A stretch of DNA of 61,321 nucleotides from Halovibrio variabilis (GTDB lineage: Bacteria > Pseudomonadota > Gammaproteobacteria > Pseudomonadales > Halomonadaceae): the NCBI RefSeq assembly GCF_007991175.1, contig NZ_BJXV01000021.1, forward strand, positions 1 to 61,321. Direction: 5' to 3'. The notes beneath the pieces were generated by a model. That model had not been told where the DNA came from. It was given only the letters and a program-made list of their open reading frames with translations, and did no database searches. This document shows, piece by piece, positions 27,650-39,421 of this stretch. The position numbers and the translations under genes are program-made. How positions within the stretch are numbered: the stretch's first letter is position 1; each line of letters starts with the position of its first letter.

Positions 27650-28933
27650 ACCTACGCAAGCTCCTTTTGCTCCCTTGGGCGTCTCGCTGAGCCCAAGGAA
27701 GCGTAACGGCCTGTTGATAACACTGTATATAAGCAACGCGAACCACTGATCGTCAAGGATGAGATATGCCGTCTAATGCGTTAATTATTGATGATGATCG
27801 TGATGCTCAACTGCTAGGCAAAATGTTGCTAAGCCAGCACGGCTATGAAGTGGCCGCGGCGGGCAGCTTCGGTGAACTGGCCCGCCAGCCGGGCCTGCTC
27901 AATGCTGATTTAATCTTACTGGATTTCCGGTTAGGCGAGTTTACCGGCCTGGATATTCTTGACTATTTGTATGATTTACGCTTAAACACCCCAATACTGC
28001 TAGTCAGTAGTTGTTCCAAAACAACCGCAGCGCGTGCTATTCAAGTAGGTAAAGCCAAAGGGTTGCGTATGCTAGGTTTTTTACCTAAAACAACGCTACT
28101 CGCTGGGCTTACAGCTTTCCTGAAGCCATTAAGAAAGGCGCCCAGCGCCCCTTCAAGCGACGAATTGGCACATGCAATTGGTGATAAGCAACTATTTCTA
28201 GAATTTCAGCCTCAAGTCGATCTGCAGCGGGGCCTGGTGATCGGCGTTGAAGCACTGGTGCGCTGGCAAGATCCCCAACGCGGCGTACTTTTCCCTGATA
28301 GCTTCATTCGTTTAGCAGAGCAAAGCGGGCTGATTGTTCCGCTCACTTGGCGTGTTCTTGAGCTGGCGTTGGCACAGCAAGCTCAGTGGCAGGCGCAAGG
28401 ATGGGACTTAAATGTGGCGATTAATATACCGGCGGCCTTTATTCAAGCAGAGGGCATGCTGGCCTCGTTTGATCAGCTTATCCAAAACAGCAATGCCTCA
28501 CTGAACCATATTACTCTGGAGCTCACCGAATCGGTGGGCGTTGAATGCTTGGGCTACGTTTGCCATGTCTTGGAAGCTTTGCAAACACGCGGCTGCAAAC
28601 TGGCATTGGATGATTTTGGCACCGGTTACTCGTCGTTAACCCAACTCTATCGGCTGCCGTTTAGCGAACTTAAAATCGACGCTAGTTTTGTCTCACGCAT
28701 AGAGCAGGATCAAAACGCCCTGGCGATAACCCTTTCAAGTATCGACCTGGGCAAACGTCTGGGGCTTACCGTTGTTGCCGAAGGTATTGAAACGGCGGCA
28801 CAGTACGCCCGGCTGATTGACGCGGGCTGTGCGGTTGGGCAAGGCTATTATATTGCTCGCCCGTTAACCGCCAGCGCCTTTACCACTTGGTTTGGCAAGC
28901 ACTTACTGACGGCTTCAGTGGCACAGAATCAGC

Positions 28934-31210
<2,277 letters not shown>

Positions 31211-31228
31211 GGCAATTATCCGGTTATT

Positions 31229-31744
31229 TTATTCAACGTCGATACGCGCCACCTGCCACACCGCGCGCACTAGAATCTCTTCGTTCATCAGCGCCGGGTA
31301 CTGGTCAAAGGGGTAAATAACGAATAGCGGCCCCTGATCGCGAACACGCAGCGCTTTGCCATTTGCCTGCATGGCAAAAATCACATCGTAATGCTCAAAA
31401 TCACTGACCGGAATGGTTGCCGCATAATCATTCAACGCTATCACACGCATTTTTTTCCCCTCGGCACCGGCGGCTTCTAATATGGCTCGGCCCAAGGGGC
31501 CAGAGAAGCGCGTCACACCATCGTACCAGGGCGTGTGAGTAATCGTTTCGTGCTGTTCCAAGGCCTTTAACATCGCTTTATCAAAATGGGCTTCGTCACC
31601 CACGTTTGGCTGCCCCACCTTACCACTCACCACTAATATCACTGGGCCTTCAGGCACTTCCAGAGCGATAGCCTGGGACGACAGCATGACAATCCCGACG
31701 GCGGTAATGAAAACCCTGCATTTATGAAGCAAAGCACCACGCAT
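31229..31744 (-). CDS. Periplasmic oxidoreductase-molybdopterin-fold protein without cofactor cysteine
   Basis: A 171-residue exported protein (signal peptide about 1-27, ending QAIA). The rest resembles the sulfite-oxidase molybdopterin fold: GKVGQPN near the start, TRFSGPLGRAILEAAGA, ALNDYAATIP and QGPLFVIYPFDQYP. The cysteine that binds molybdenum in enzymes of this fold is absent from the mature region, so catalysis is unlikely. Position directly upstream of the hybrid kinase suggests a ligand-binding partner of the sensor. ATG 31744 is chosen because GAGGTG lies eight bases upstream. Confidence 0.8.
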   Translation of the reverse strand: MRGALLHKCRVFITAVGIVMLSSQAIALEVPEGPVILVVSGKVGQPNVGDEAHFDKAMLKALEQHETITHTPWYDGVTRFSGPLGRAILEAAGAEGKKMRVIALNDYAATIPVSDFEHYDVIFAMQANGKALRVRDQGPLFVIYPFDQYPALMNEEILVRAVWQVARIDVE

Positions 31745-31911
31745 TAAACTGCACCTCGGCATTAACGATTAAGTGCAAGGAGTATATATCGGCCGTTTAC
31801 GGTTTAACTGTGAACCTTTGTGTCAACGCATCCATATCAACTAAACTTTATGTATGAGTTTGCCACGTCTCCGCGCATGACGTTTATAAGACGATAATAA
31901 GGGAAATCACT

Positions 31912-32631
31912 ATGCATATTGGCGTACTTGAAGATGACCTCGACCAGCAGGCCTTTATTGAGCAGTGCCTAATAAATGCAGGCCATCAGGTGTCTTTATT
32001 TACTCGTGCCAGCGAGTTGCGTCGCGCGACTCAGCAGCAAACGTTTGATTTTCTTATTATTGATTGGCGACTTCCCGATAGTTGCGGCATGGATGTTGTC
32101 GCCCACCTACGCCAGCATGATAGCTGGCGCGGGCCCATTTTGTTTATTACCGCCAGTCAGGGGGAAGACGATGTCGTTAAAGCGCTGGAGCAAGGCGCGG
32201 ACGATTTTCTGGCTAAGCCCCTGCGTCCCAAAGAGTTGATTGCCAGGGTGAACGCCCTAGGCAGGCGTTCTAGTTATGCAGCACCACGCCCAGCCACGGC
32301 CTACCCCAACACCTTTACCCTGCATACCGACGCGCATTACATCAGCGTGGCGGGAAGCGCTATTGATCTAACCGAACGTGAGTATCGGTTAGCGGCGCTT
32401 TTCTTCTCAAAAATCGGTGAACTGATCACACGGGCTCATTTACTGGAGCTCGTGTGGGGTATTAAAGGCGATGTTTCAACGCGCACGGTGGACACCCACG
32501 TAAGCCGCCTGCGCCGCAAGCTGGAGCTGGATGGACGACACGGCTTGCGTCTGCGCAGCGTGTATCAGTCGGGGTACCGAATGGAGACCTGCCAAACCAC
32601 CCACGTAGAACAAGTAGCTCAGGCTCAATAG
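31912..32631 (+). CDS. OmpR-family response regulator
   Basis: A 239-residue two-component regulator: receiver domain (about 1-118, acidic pocket EDD and phospho-aspartate in FLIIDWRLPD, lysine in FLAKPLRP) and a C-terminal winged helix (about 135-228, ending VYQSGYRME). AAGGGA precedes the start. No OmpR-type kinase is fused or adjacent on the same strand; the divergent hybrid kinase gene starts on the other side of a 167-base region, making it the nearest partner candidate. Confidence 0.93.
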   Translation: MHIGVLEDDLDQQAFIEQCLINAGHQVSLFTRASELRRATQQQTFDFLIIDWRLPDSCGMDVVAHLRQHDSWRGPILFITASQGEDDVVKALEQGADDFLAKPLRPKELIARVNALGRRSSYAAPRPATAYPNTFTLHTDAHYISVAGSAIDLTEREYRLAALFFSKIGELITRAHLLELVWGIKGDVSTRTVDTHVSRLRRKLELDGRHGLRLRSVYQSGYRMETCQTTHVEQVAQAQ

Positions 32632-32667
32632 CCGTTTGTCGTACTACGGGAGTAGACCGGCATAACC

Positions 32668-32704
32668 GACGCCATGGCCATACAAAATGACCAAGGCGTT
32701 GGGG
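32668..32704. other. Imperfect hairpin after the response regulator gene
   Basis: An imperfect stem ACGCCaTGGcCAT against ATGaCCAaGGCGT with a short A-rich loop. It has no T-run. It may slow or end transcription between the response regulator and the convergent arfA gene. Confidence 0.4.
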
Positions 32705-32768
32705 GACATACTTTTGTGTAGAGATATAGCCAAAATGCTTGGTGCAAACTAATGCGTTCAATATGCTA

Positions 32769-32799
32769 AGCCAAAAGGCCCAGCTCAAGCAGCTTGGCT
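32769..32799 (-). promoter_or_regulatory. Hairpin spanning the end of arfA
   Basis: On the minus strand AGCCAA (32794-32799) pairs with TTGGCT (32769-32774), with a further GC-rich inner fold. It covers the last codons and stop of arfA. In E. coli, a hairpin at this place leads to truncated arfA mRNA lacking a stop codon; the same mechanism here is inferred. Confidence 0.5.
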
Positions 32800-32946
32800 A
32801 TATTCCTGCTTCATTACAGACTTTGTTCCCTGTCCTTTCCTAGAGTAGCTGCCTTTGCCTTTTTTGGGCGTTTGCTGCTGCATCTTAAACATCGGTGTGC
32901 GCAGCTGCGCTTTTAACGCGTTGTCGTGAATCTTGCGCTTTTTCAT
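32785..32946 (-). CDS. arfA: Alternative ribosome-rescue factor A
   Basis: A 53-residue basic protein: MKKRKIHDNALKAQLRTPMF at the start, then the family core KKGKGSYSRKGQ (about 28-39). ArfA recruits release factor 2 to ribosomes stalled on mRNAs without a stop codon, as a backup to tmRNA. The DNALKAQL-x-TP-x-F segment matches the conserved N-terminal part. Length is slightly under the 72 residues of E. coli ArfA, whose tail is normally removed. The gene lies tail-to-tail with the response regulator and is followed by a hairpin over its own stop codon. Confidence 0.87.
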   Translation of the reverse strand: MKKRKIHDNALKAQLRTPMFKMQQQTPKKGKGSYSRKGQGTKSVMKQEYSQAA

Positions 32947-32971
32947 GGGCTTATCCTCGTTTGAGACTTGA

Positions 32972-33000
32972 ATAAACGCCTGCTAGCAACAGGCGTTTAT
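32972..33000 (-). terminator. Hairpin between the aldo/keto reductase gene and arfA
   Basis: An 11-bp perfect stem ATAAACGCCTG/CAGGCGTTTAT with a 7-base loop. On the minus strand the T-rich edge is modest. It probably ends the aldo/keto reductase transcript. Confidence 0.75.
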
Positions 33001-33092
33001 ATGACACGGTTTATTGCTTAACGTTCTATTGCTTAGCGTTCCAAGTTGAGCGTTGACATTTAGCTTCTTCAACCCGCTTAGTCATGCCCTCC

Positions 33093-33905
33093 TTACTCAT
33101 CCCAGGCGGGCGCAATACCGGGGTTGGCAATGCGCTCTTTACGATCCAGCTTGGCGATTTCCGCCATTTCGCTATCGCTTAACACTAGATCAAAGGCGGC
33201 AATGTTGCTTTGAATATTGCGCGCTTTGGTCGATGAAGGAATCGTAATCATATTGCGCTGTTTTACCCAGGCCAGGGCAATTTGCGCGGGGGTGGCGTCA
33301 TGCGCACCGGCAATCTGCTTCAGGGTCGAGTCTTCCATGACCTTGCCTACCGCCAGGGGCATAAAGGCGGTCACTTGAATCCCATACTGCTCACAGTGAT
33401 CGGCTAGTTTGCGGTTCTGCAGGAAAGGATGGACCTCGATTTGGTTGGTCAAAATTTCATCTTTACCCAAAATACTGACCGCTTCGTCCACCTGCTCACA
33501 GGTGAAGTTGGAAATACCGATATGCCGCGCTTTCCCCTCGGCTTTTACTTCTTTTAGCGCGGTTAAATAGTCGACCATCGGCACTTCATCATCGGGCGAT
33601 GGCCAATGGATTAATAGCAGGTCGACATAGTCAGTACCTAATTTCTGCAGGCTTTCATCCACGCTGGCTTTCAATCTTGCCGGCTCAAGATTATCGAACC
33701 ATACCTTGGTGGTTAGAAAGATATCGCTGCGGGGTACGTCGCTATCGCGGATCGCCTCACCAACCTCCGTTTCATTACCGTAAAACTGCGCCGTGTCGAT
33801 GTGCCGGTAGCCTGCCTCAAGCGCCGCATGAATGCTCTGCTTGAGCGTATCGCCCTCCAGGCGAAAGGTACCGAAACCGGGGTTAGGCATCACGTTTTGC
33901 ATCAT
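33093..33905 (-). CDS. Aldo/keto reductase, 2,5-diketogluconate reductase-like
   Basis: A 270-residue NADPH-dependent reductase with the AKR barrel. The catalytic tetrad is visible: Asp in YRHIDTAQFYGNE together with its Tyr, Lys in LTTKVWFDN and His in LLIHWPSP. The family signatures RHIGISNFTCEQ and the C-terminal IPSSTKARNIQSN cofactor segment are present. It resembles DkgB, which reduces methylglyoxal and diketogluconate. AGGA lies six bases before ATG 33905; ATG 33911 overlaps that ribosome site and is less likely. Confidence 0.92.
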   Translation of the reverse strand: MMQNVMPNPGFGTFRLEGDTLKQSIHAALEAGYRHIDTAQFYGNETEVGEAIRDSDVPRSDIFLTTKVWFDNLEPARLKASVDESLQKLGTDYVDLLLIHWPSPDDEVPMVDYLTALKEVKAEGKARHIGISNFTCEQVDEAVSILGKDEILTNQIEVHPFLQNRKLADHCEQYGIQVTAFMPLAVGKVMEDSTLKQIAGAHDATPAQIALAWVKQRNMITIPSSTKARNIQSNIAAFDLVLSDSEMAEIAKLDRKERIANPGIAPAWDE

Positions 33906-34005
33906 TAACATCCTTTTCTATTGATAGCGTGTTAACTAATATGGGGCGGCGCTTGCCCTACTTCAACCCCTTTGCGTGCTTTGTTGCCTAATCCACGGCG
34001 GCGTT

Positions 34006-35742
34006 TCAACGCACTAGCAAAGCGACTACCACCAGCGCCAAGACCAGCGAGACACCCTTCCAAAACAGTGCCGGGTCGCGCTCCAGCAGCGGTAACTGCG
34101 CGCGCTTAAGCAACGGTGAGCTTGGCGAGCGCAGCTCAAAGACAAACTCTGAAAGCGCCGGAAAGCGTTTGTGAGGATTAGGATGGAGCGCCTTTTTGAG
34201 CACTTCATCCACCCAGGCGGGCAATTCGCGGTTTTCGCCTAGCGCCGATTGATAGGCCAGTTTGTGCTGGGCGGCTCGGGTGCGGGTTTTGGCCACCTCA
34301 GTGCCGTAAGGCAGCGTGCCGGTTAGCATCTGATAGGTGATCACCGCCAGGGAGTATTGATCCGCCTGAGGCGTGCCGCCTTGACCCAGAAAATACTCCG
34401 GCGCGGTGTACTGAGCGGTGCCGAGGATATCGCCGCTGTCCTGCCCTTCGCTCTCCGCTTCGGCGATGCCGGCTACCTTAGCGGCGCCAAAGTCGATCAG
34501 TTTGACCGTGCCGTGGCTATCGATCATCACGTTGTCGGGGCGCAAATCCTGATGCAGCATTTCCAGACGATGAAAGGCACGCAGCCCTTTAGCGATCTGC
34601 TCAACAATCGGCCGTACGCTGGCCAAATCGGCGTTGGGGTGGTCGCGCATCCATTGGGTTAGGGTTTGCCCTTCGATGTACGCCAGCACGGTATAAAGGT
34701 AGTGACGGGGGCGCTCTTGGGCAGGCGCCTTGAGTACGTGCACGTTGTCGATGCGCCGTGCGATCCACTCTTCGCGCACAAATCGCTCAACGCTTGCCGG
34801 ATCTTGGCTTAATTCGGTTGAAAGTGTTTTCAGCGCCACTTTATCGCCGCTTTGTATCTCTTCGGCCAAATAGACATGGCTGCGGCTGCTGGCATGCAGC
34901 TGGCGCACAATACGATAGCCGTCCAGCTCGCTCCCCGCGCGTAATTCAGGCGGTGATGGTAAGGCGCTGATCGCTTCGTAAAGCTCATTGGAATGACGCT
35001 CAGGCAGCCCATCAATACGTACTATTTGCGCGGTGAGGTTATCGTCGCTGCCCTTTTCCAGAGCGACAGCGACCAGCGCCTCGGCTGCTGCGTCAAGATC
35101 CCCCCAATGGGCATGAACCAGCGCGGCCATTTCGGCTCTCGTCAGCCACTCATAAACCCCGTCGGTAGTAAGCAAAAACACATCGCCAGTATTGAGCGAA
35201 ACAGCGCGGTAATCCAACTCCAGGTGTTGGCCGGCGCCCATGGCGCGGCTTAAATGGCTAATTTCCCGCGACGCCCAGAAGCGGTGATCCTCGGTCAACG
35301 GCTCCAATGTGTTGCCCGCAAGCTGATAGATACGGCTATCGCCAACGTGAAACAAGTGCGCGGTGGTGGACTTAATCACCATCGCGCTCAAGGTGCATAC
35401 ATAGCCGCGATCCAGATCGTAACGGTGCTGGCTTTGCCGGGTTTGGGCATAAAGCCAGGCGTTAGTGGCCTGAAGCACTCGTTGGGCCGAGGTTTTAACG
35501 GTCCAGGTCGCGGGGGTGGCGTAGTAGTCGTTCAAAAAACCGCCCACCGCTGCCTCACTCGCTTCGCGGCTCACCTCGCTGCTGCTAATGCCATCCGCTA
35601 GCGCGATCGCAATGCCTTTCGTCGACAGCTGGGGTTCGGTGGGCAAATAGGCGCCATAAAAATCCTGATTGCTTGGTTTGCGCCCTTTGTCAGAGTGCTG
35701 ACCGAGCGAAATGGTCAGTGCTTTTTGCGACATAGCGTTCAT
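34006..35742 (-). CDS. Bifunctional Ser/Thr protein phosphatase-kinase of the nas operon
   Basis: A 578-residue fusion. The N-terminal PP2C phosphatase (about 10-245) has SDKGRKPSNQD, ALADGISSSE, TTDGVYEW and GSDDNLTAQIV metal motifs. The C-terminal Hanks-type kinase (about 270-530) has the ATP lysine in VALKTLS, catalytic HQDLRPDN and LIDFG. The last 20 residues form a membrane anchor. Such fusions recur next to nitrate assimilation genes in Pseudomonas and Halomonas, with no settled role. The start is 3 bases after the cobA stop, suggesting coupling; ATG 35733 is an alternative. It probably adjusts nitrate uptake or reductase activity. Confidence 0.9.
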   Translation of the reverse strand: MNAMSQKALTISLGQHSDKGRKPSNQDFYGAYLPTEPQLSTKGIAIALADGISSSEVSREASEAAVGGFLNDYYATPATWTVKTSAQRVLQATNAWLYAQTRQSQHRYDLDRGYVCTLSAMVIKSTTAHLFHVGDSRIYQLAGNTLEPLTEDHRFWASREISHLSRAMGAGQHLELDYRAVSLNTGDVFLLTTDGVYEWLTRAEMAALVHAHWGDLDAAAEALVAVALEKGSDDNLTAQIVRIDGLPERHSNELYEAISALPSPPELRAGSELDGYRIVRQLHASSRSHVYLAEEIQSGDKVALKTLSTELSQDPASVERFVREEWIARRIDNVHVLKAPAQERPRHYLYTVLAYIEGQTLTQWMRDHPNADLASVRPIVEQIAKGLRAFHRLEMLHQDLRPDNVMIDSHGTVKLIDFGAAKVAGIAEAESEGQDSGDILGTAQYTAPEYFLGQGGTPQADQYSLAVITYQMLTGTLPYGTEVAKTRTRAAQHKLAYQSALGENRELPAWVDEVLKKALHPNPHKRFPALSEFVFELRSPSSPLLKRAQLPLLERDPALFWKGVSLVLALVVVALLVR

Positions 35743-35745
35743 AGG

Positions 35746-36645
35746 CTAGCGATACATCGCCTGCGCAGAGAGCACATCAGTGGTCGTCGCAGCAGGCGTG
35801 GTGGCGACCCGCTGTACGACGCTGCCCACCACAATCAAACACGGAGACGGCAAAGGGTTGGCGGCGAGCTGCTCAGGCATATCAGCAAGTGAACCCACCA
35901 GCGACTGCTGCTCAGGCTGACTGGCATTGGCTACTAGCATGATCGGCCACTCATCCGGCAGGCCCGCCTGGCGCAGGCCGTGGCAAATCGCACTCACTTT
36001 GGAAAGCCCCATGTAAAACACCAGGGTTTCGTCTTTACGCGCCAACGATGACCAATCCGGTGTGCCGTCTTCGCGGCATAGCTGGGCGGTTACAAAGCGC
36101 AGCTGCTGGGCATGGCCGCGGTCGGTGAGCGGAATGCCCATACAGGCCGCAGCGGCAGAGGCGGCGGTGATCCCCGGCACAATGGCGGCGGGCACCTGGG
36201 CGTTAGCCAACGCATCCAGCTCTTCGCCCATGCGCGCGAATACCGCCGGATCACCGCCTTTCAGGCGCACGACCGACTTGCCCTCGCCGGCAAGCTTGAC
36301 CATCAAGGCGCCAATCTCGGCTTGCGGTACGCTGTGGTGGCCGCGGGCTTTGCCCACGTAGTAGCGCTCGGTGCCGCGCGGAATCAATGCCAGCACCTCA
36401 TCGCCGACCAGACGGTCATACACCACCGCGTCCGCCTGCATCAGCAGCCGAGCCGCTTTGAGTGTTAATAGCTCGACATCACCACTCCCCGCGCCGACCA
36501 AATAAACCTGCCCCGCGCGGCACTTGCCTCGCAGCGGCAACTGTACGTCAGACGCATGGCGAGCCAACGGCGAAAGCGCGCGCTGCGACAGCCGCATAAA
36601 GGCGTTAAACCACTTCTGTAGCAAGGGGTTGCTTAGCGCGGGCAT
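35746..36645 (-). CDS. cobA: Uroporphyrinogen-III C-methyltransferase
   Basis: A 299-residue SAM-dependent enzyme converting uroporphyrinogen III to precorrin-2, the first step to siroheme, which NirB needs. Family marks: VYLVGAGSGDVELLTLKA (about 48-65), AVVYDRLV, YVGKARGHH, VVRLKGGDPAVFARMGEE and GITAASAAAA. An N-terminal extension of about 45 residues precedes the domain. It is the single-domain type, not fused CysG, so the later dehydrogenase and ferrochelatase steps must be encoded elsewhere. The start, preceded by GAGGAG, overlaps the end of nasA by 41 bases. Confidence 0.93.
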   Translation of the reverse strand: MPALSNPLLQKWFNAFMRLSQRALSPLARHASDVQLPLRGKCRAGQVYLVGAGSGDVELLTLKAARLLMQADAVVYDRLVGDEVLALIPRGTERYYVGKARGHHSVPQAEIGALMVKLAGEGKSVVRLKGGDPAVFARMGEELDALANAQVPAAIVPGITAASAAAACMGIPLTDRGHAQQLRFVTAQLCREDGTPDWSSLARKDETLVFYMGLSKVSAICHGLRQAGLPDEWPIMLVANASQPEQQSLVGSLADMPEQLAANPLPSPCLIVVGSVVQRVATTPAATTTDVLSAQAMYR

Positions 36646-39322
36646 TGGGCCGCTCCTCTTCGATCAGTGATTTTAATTCGGGAATACAGCTGCCGCACTG
36701 GGTGCCGCAGGCGAGCCTGGCGCCTAACGCTTCGACGCTGGTGTCGCCCTCGCGGATGGCGTTGGCAATGGTAGTTTGACCTACTTGGTGGCAGCTGCAA
36801 ACAATCGGGCCGACATCTGCAGCGCCGTCGTCGCAACCGGCCAATAGGCGGCGGCGGTGAGTGTCGCTCAGTGTCGTCTCGTTAAAGCGCGCTTCCAGCC
36901 ACGCTAAACCGGGCAACTCACTGGGCGGGCCGACCATTAGCCACCAGCGCAGCCTGCCGTTTTCGACCCCAGCGGCGCGCAGCCGACCGTGGGTAGGATC
37001 TTTACTCCATACAGAAACGGGCGTCGGTAACCACGCTTTCAGTCGTGTTAACCACGCCTCCTCCGGCTGGGTATTGGCAAGCTGCCAGCGCTGACAGCCG
37101 CGCATGGGAATCCGTGTCCAATAGGCGCTAGCGCACCACGGCGTTGATTCTATTGCCCCCTCGGCGACCAGCAGGGTGGCCTGCCAATCGGTCGCCAGAG
37201 GTGCCAACGCCACGGCGCCGTGTTTGGATTCCGGCTGACCGGAAAGCGGGTCCGTAATGCTGTCGATCAGCACGCTGCTTCTGGCCTGCTGGGTGAAGCA
37301 GTCGGTCCAATGGATGGGCACGAAGACCTCACCGCGGCGCTGGGCATTGGAGACCCGCACCCGGGCGCGAAACTCGCCTTTCGCAGCGGTTAACACGGCT
37401 AACCCCTGATCGGTGACACCGGCAGTGTGGGCATCGTCGGGGTGAACATCCATAAAGGGTTCCGCGCGGTGATTCATTAACCGCGGTGCACGCGCAGTGC
37501 GGGTCATGGTGTGCCACTGATCGCGGATTCGGCCAGTGTTCAAACGCAGCGGATAGGCCGAACTCAGCGCCTGCTCGGGCCCTTGAGGATGGATCGCCAG
37601 CAGCTTGGCGCGGCCACTGGCGGTAGCAAATTCGCCATCCTCAAACAGCCGCGCCGTGCCGTGGGGGGCGGTCTTTGTGACCGGCCACTGAATCGGGGCA
37701 AGCGCGTCGTAGCCATCCTGGCCCAGCCCCACCAGGCCCGAGATATCAAACAACCGCTTCGGGCTGCCGGGCGCCGCAGCATTTTCAAACCCAGAGAGCC
37801 GGGCGTGTTCGTCGAAAATCTCCCAGGGGTGTGCGTAGTTAAACGCCTCGCCAAACCCTAACCGTTTGGCCACTTCGCCTATAATCCACCAGTCGTGGCG
37901 GGCTTCACCGGGCGGCGGTAGCATGCCCCGCTGACGCGAAATACACCGTTCAGAATTGGTCACGGTGCCGTCTTTTTCCGACCAGCCCGAGGCAGGCAGC
38001 ACGATATCCGCGTAGGGCAGCAAGTCGGTATGGGCGGCGCACTCGGAGACAATCACCAGCGGGCATTTTTCCAGCGCGGCGCGCACCCGCGCGGCATCGG
38101 GCAGGCTGATGGCCGGGTTGGTCGCCATCACCCAGAGCGCTTTTACCTCACCGCGTTCAATAGCCTCAAACAGCGCAACGGCTTTATAGCCCGGCGCTTC
38201 CGGCAGCGTTGGTGTAAGGCTCTTGGTGGCCCAAAAGCGGCTGACCAGATCAAGAGCGCCAGGGGTTTGGTAATCCATATGCGCGGCCAACTGGTTGGCC
38301 AGCCCGCCGACTTCACGCCCGCCCATGGCATTGGGCTGGCCGGTAATCGAGAACGGCCCTGCCCCCGGCAAGCCTATTTTGCCGCCGGCCAAGTGGCAGT
38401 TAATAATCGCGTTACACTTATCGGTACCGCTAGACGATTGATTAACCCCTTGGGAGTAGAGCGTCACTACGTGCAACTGGCTGGCAAACCAGTAGTAGAA
38501 CGTTTCCAAACGCTCTGGGTCGATATCGCAAGCGGCGGCCACCTCGGCAATGGAGCCCGCGGTTTGCTTCGCGGCTGCTAACGCCTCGTCAAATCCCTCT
38601 GTGTGGCGCTCAAGATACAGGCTATCGAGCTTGCGACGCTGCGCCATCCACGCCAGCAAGCCGTTAAACAGGTAGGCATCCGTACCCGGTTTTACGCCTA
38701 GATAGAGGTCGGCGATTTCACAGCTATCGGTTACCCGCGGGTCGATCACCACCAAACGCATCAGCGGATTGCGCTCTTTAGCGACTTTAATGCGCTGATA
38801 GAGCACGGGGTGATTCCAGGCCAGGTTGGAGCCCACCAGCACGATCAGCTCTGCCTCTTCTAAATCCTCGTAGTTACACGGCACCGCATCCGCACCGAAG
38901 GCGCGCTTATAGCCGGCCACCGCGGAGGCCATGCACAGCCGCGAGTTGGTATCTAAATGGGGCGTGCCCAAAAAGCCTTTAAACAGCTTGTTGGCCACGT
39001 AATAATCTTCGGTGAGCAGCTGACCAGACAGGTAAGCGGCAACCGTTTGATTGCCATGCTCGGCGCGCAGGGCATTGATGCGCTCAGCGGTAGCACGCAG
39101 CGCGGTCTCCCAGGAGACGTCGACACCGTCGACCTGCGGGCGGGTCAAGCGGCCTTGGTCGCCCAGGGTTTCGTGTAGCGCAGACCCTTTGACACACAGC
39201 CGCCCGAAGTTAGCCGGGTGCTCACGGTCGCCCTCTACGGCGGTCAGCGTGCCCGCTTCAACGGTCGCCGTTACGCCACAGCCGACGCCGCAGTAGGGGC
39301 ATGTGGTTTTGGCCTGAGTCAT
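36605..39322 (-). CDS. nasA: Assimilatory nitrate reductase catalytic subunit
   Basis: A 905-residue cytoplasmic molybdenum enzyme reducing nitrate to nitrite. The N-terminal [4Fe-4S] ligands are C8, C11, C15 and C43 (CPYCGVGC...LCVKG). The molybdopterin domains follow, including GVNQSSSGTDKCNAIINCHLAGG around 300 and the dinucleotide-binding domain near 600-730. A C-terminal BFD-type [2Fe-2S] domain (about 845-890) has CSC and CGTQCGSC. This matches NasA-type enzymes with a built-in electron entry site. GAGGAG before ATG 39322 sets the start. It heads the operon nasA-cobA-kinase, behind a leader attenuator at 39359-39450. Confidence 0.95.
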   Translation of the reverse strand: MTQAKTTCPYCGVGCGVTATVEAGTLTAVEGDREHPANFGRLCVKGSALHETLGDQGRLTRPQVDGVDVSWETALRATAERINALRAEHGNQTVAAYLSGQLLTEDYYVANKLFKGFLGTPHLDTNSRLCMASAVAGYKRAFGADAVPCNYEDLEEAELIVLVGSNLAWNHPVLYQRIKVAKERNPLMRLVVIDPRVTDSCEIADLYLGVKPGTDAYLFNGLLAWMAQRRKLDSLYLERHTEGFDEALAAAKQTAGSIAEVAAACDIDPERLETFYYWFASQLHVVTLYSQGVNQSSSGTDKCNAIINCHLAGGKIGLPGAGPFSITGQPNAMGGREVGGLANQLAAHMDYQTPGALDLVSRFWATKSLTPTLPEAPGYKAVALFEAIERGEVKALWVMATNPAISLPDAARVRAALEKCPLVIVSECAAHTDLLPYADIVLPASGWSEKDGTVTNSERCISRQRGMLPPPGEARHDWWIIGEVAKRLGFGEAFNYAHPWEIFDEHARLSGFENAAAPGSPKRLFDISGLVGLGQDGYDALAPIQWPVTKTAPHGTARLFEDGEFATASGRAKLLAIHPQGPEQALSSAYPLRLNTGRIRDQWHTMTRTARAPRLMNHRAEPFMDVHPDDAHTAGVTDQGLAVLTAAKGEFRARVRVSNAQRRGEVFVPIHWTDCFTQQARSSVLIDSITDPLSGQPESKHGAVALAPLATDWQATLLVAEGAIESTPWCASAYWTRIPMRGCQRWQLANTQPEEAWLTRLKAWLPTPVSVWSKDPTHGRLRAAGVENGRLRWWLMVGPPSELPGLAWLEARFNETTLSDTHRRRLLAGCDDGAADVGPIVCSCHQVGQTTIANAIREGDTSVEALGARLACGTQCGSCIPELKSLIEEERPNARAKQPLATEVV

Positions 39323-39358
39323 AGCTACTCCTCGGGTTTTGCTCATAGCGCCACGCAT

Positions 39359-39421
39359 AAAAAAACGCCCAGGCCTGTCCTCCTATGCGCTTTAAACGCA
39401 TCAAGAGAAGAGGGCTGGACG
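39359..39421 (-). terminator. Leader terminator before nasA (attenuator)
   Basis: On the minus strand, CGTCCAG (39421-39415) pairs with CTGGGCG (39372-39366), with further inner pairing including ATGCG/CGCAT, followed by seven U (39365-39359). It lies 37 bases before the nasA start codon, so transcription must pass through it. This is the signature of an attenuated leader. Confidence 0.8.

Noticed and set aside
32462..32788. A minus-strand frame opposite the OmpR-type regulator's end
   Set aside because: It is antisense to a well-supported gene and ends just before the true arfA frame; no domain seen.
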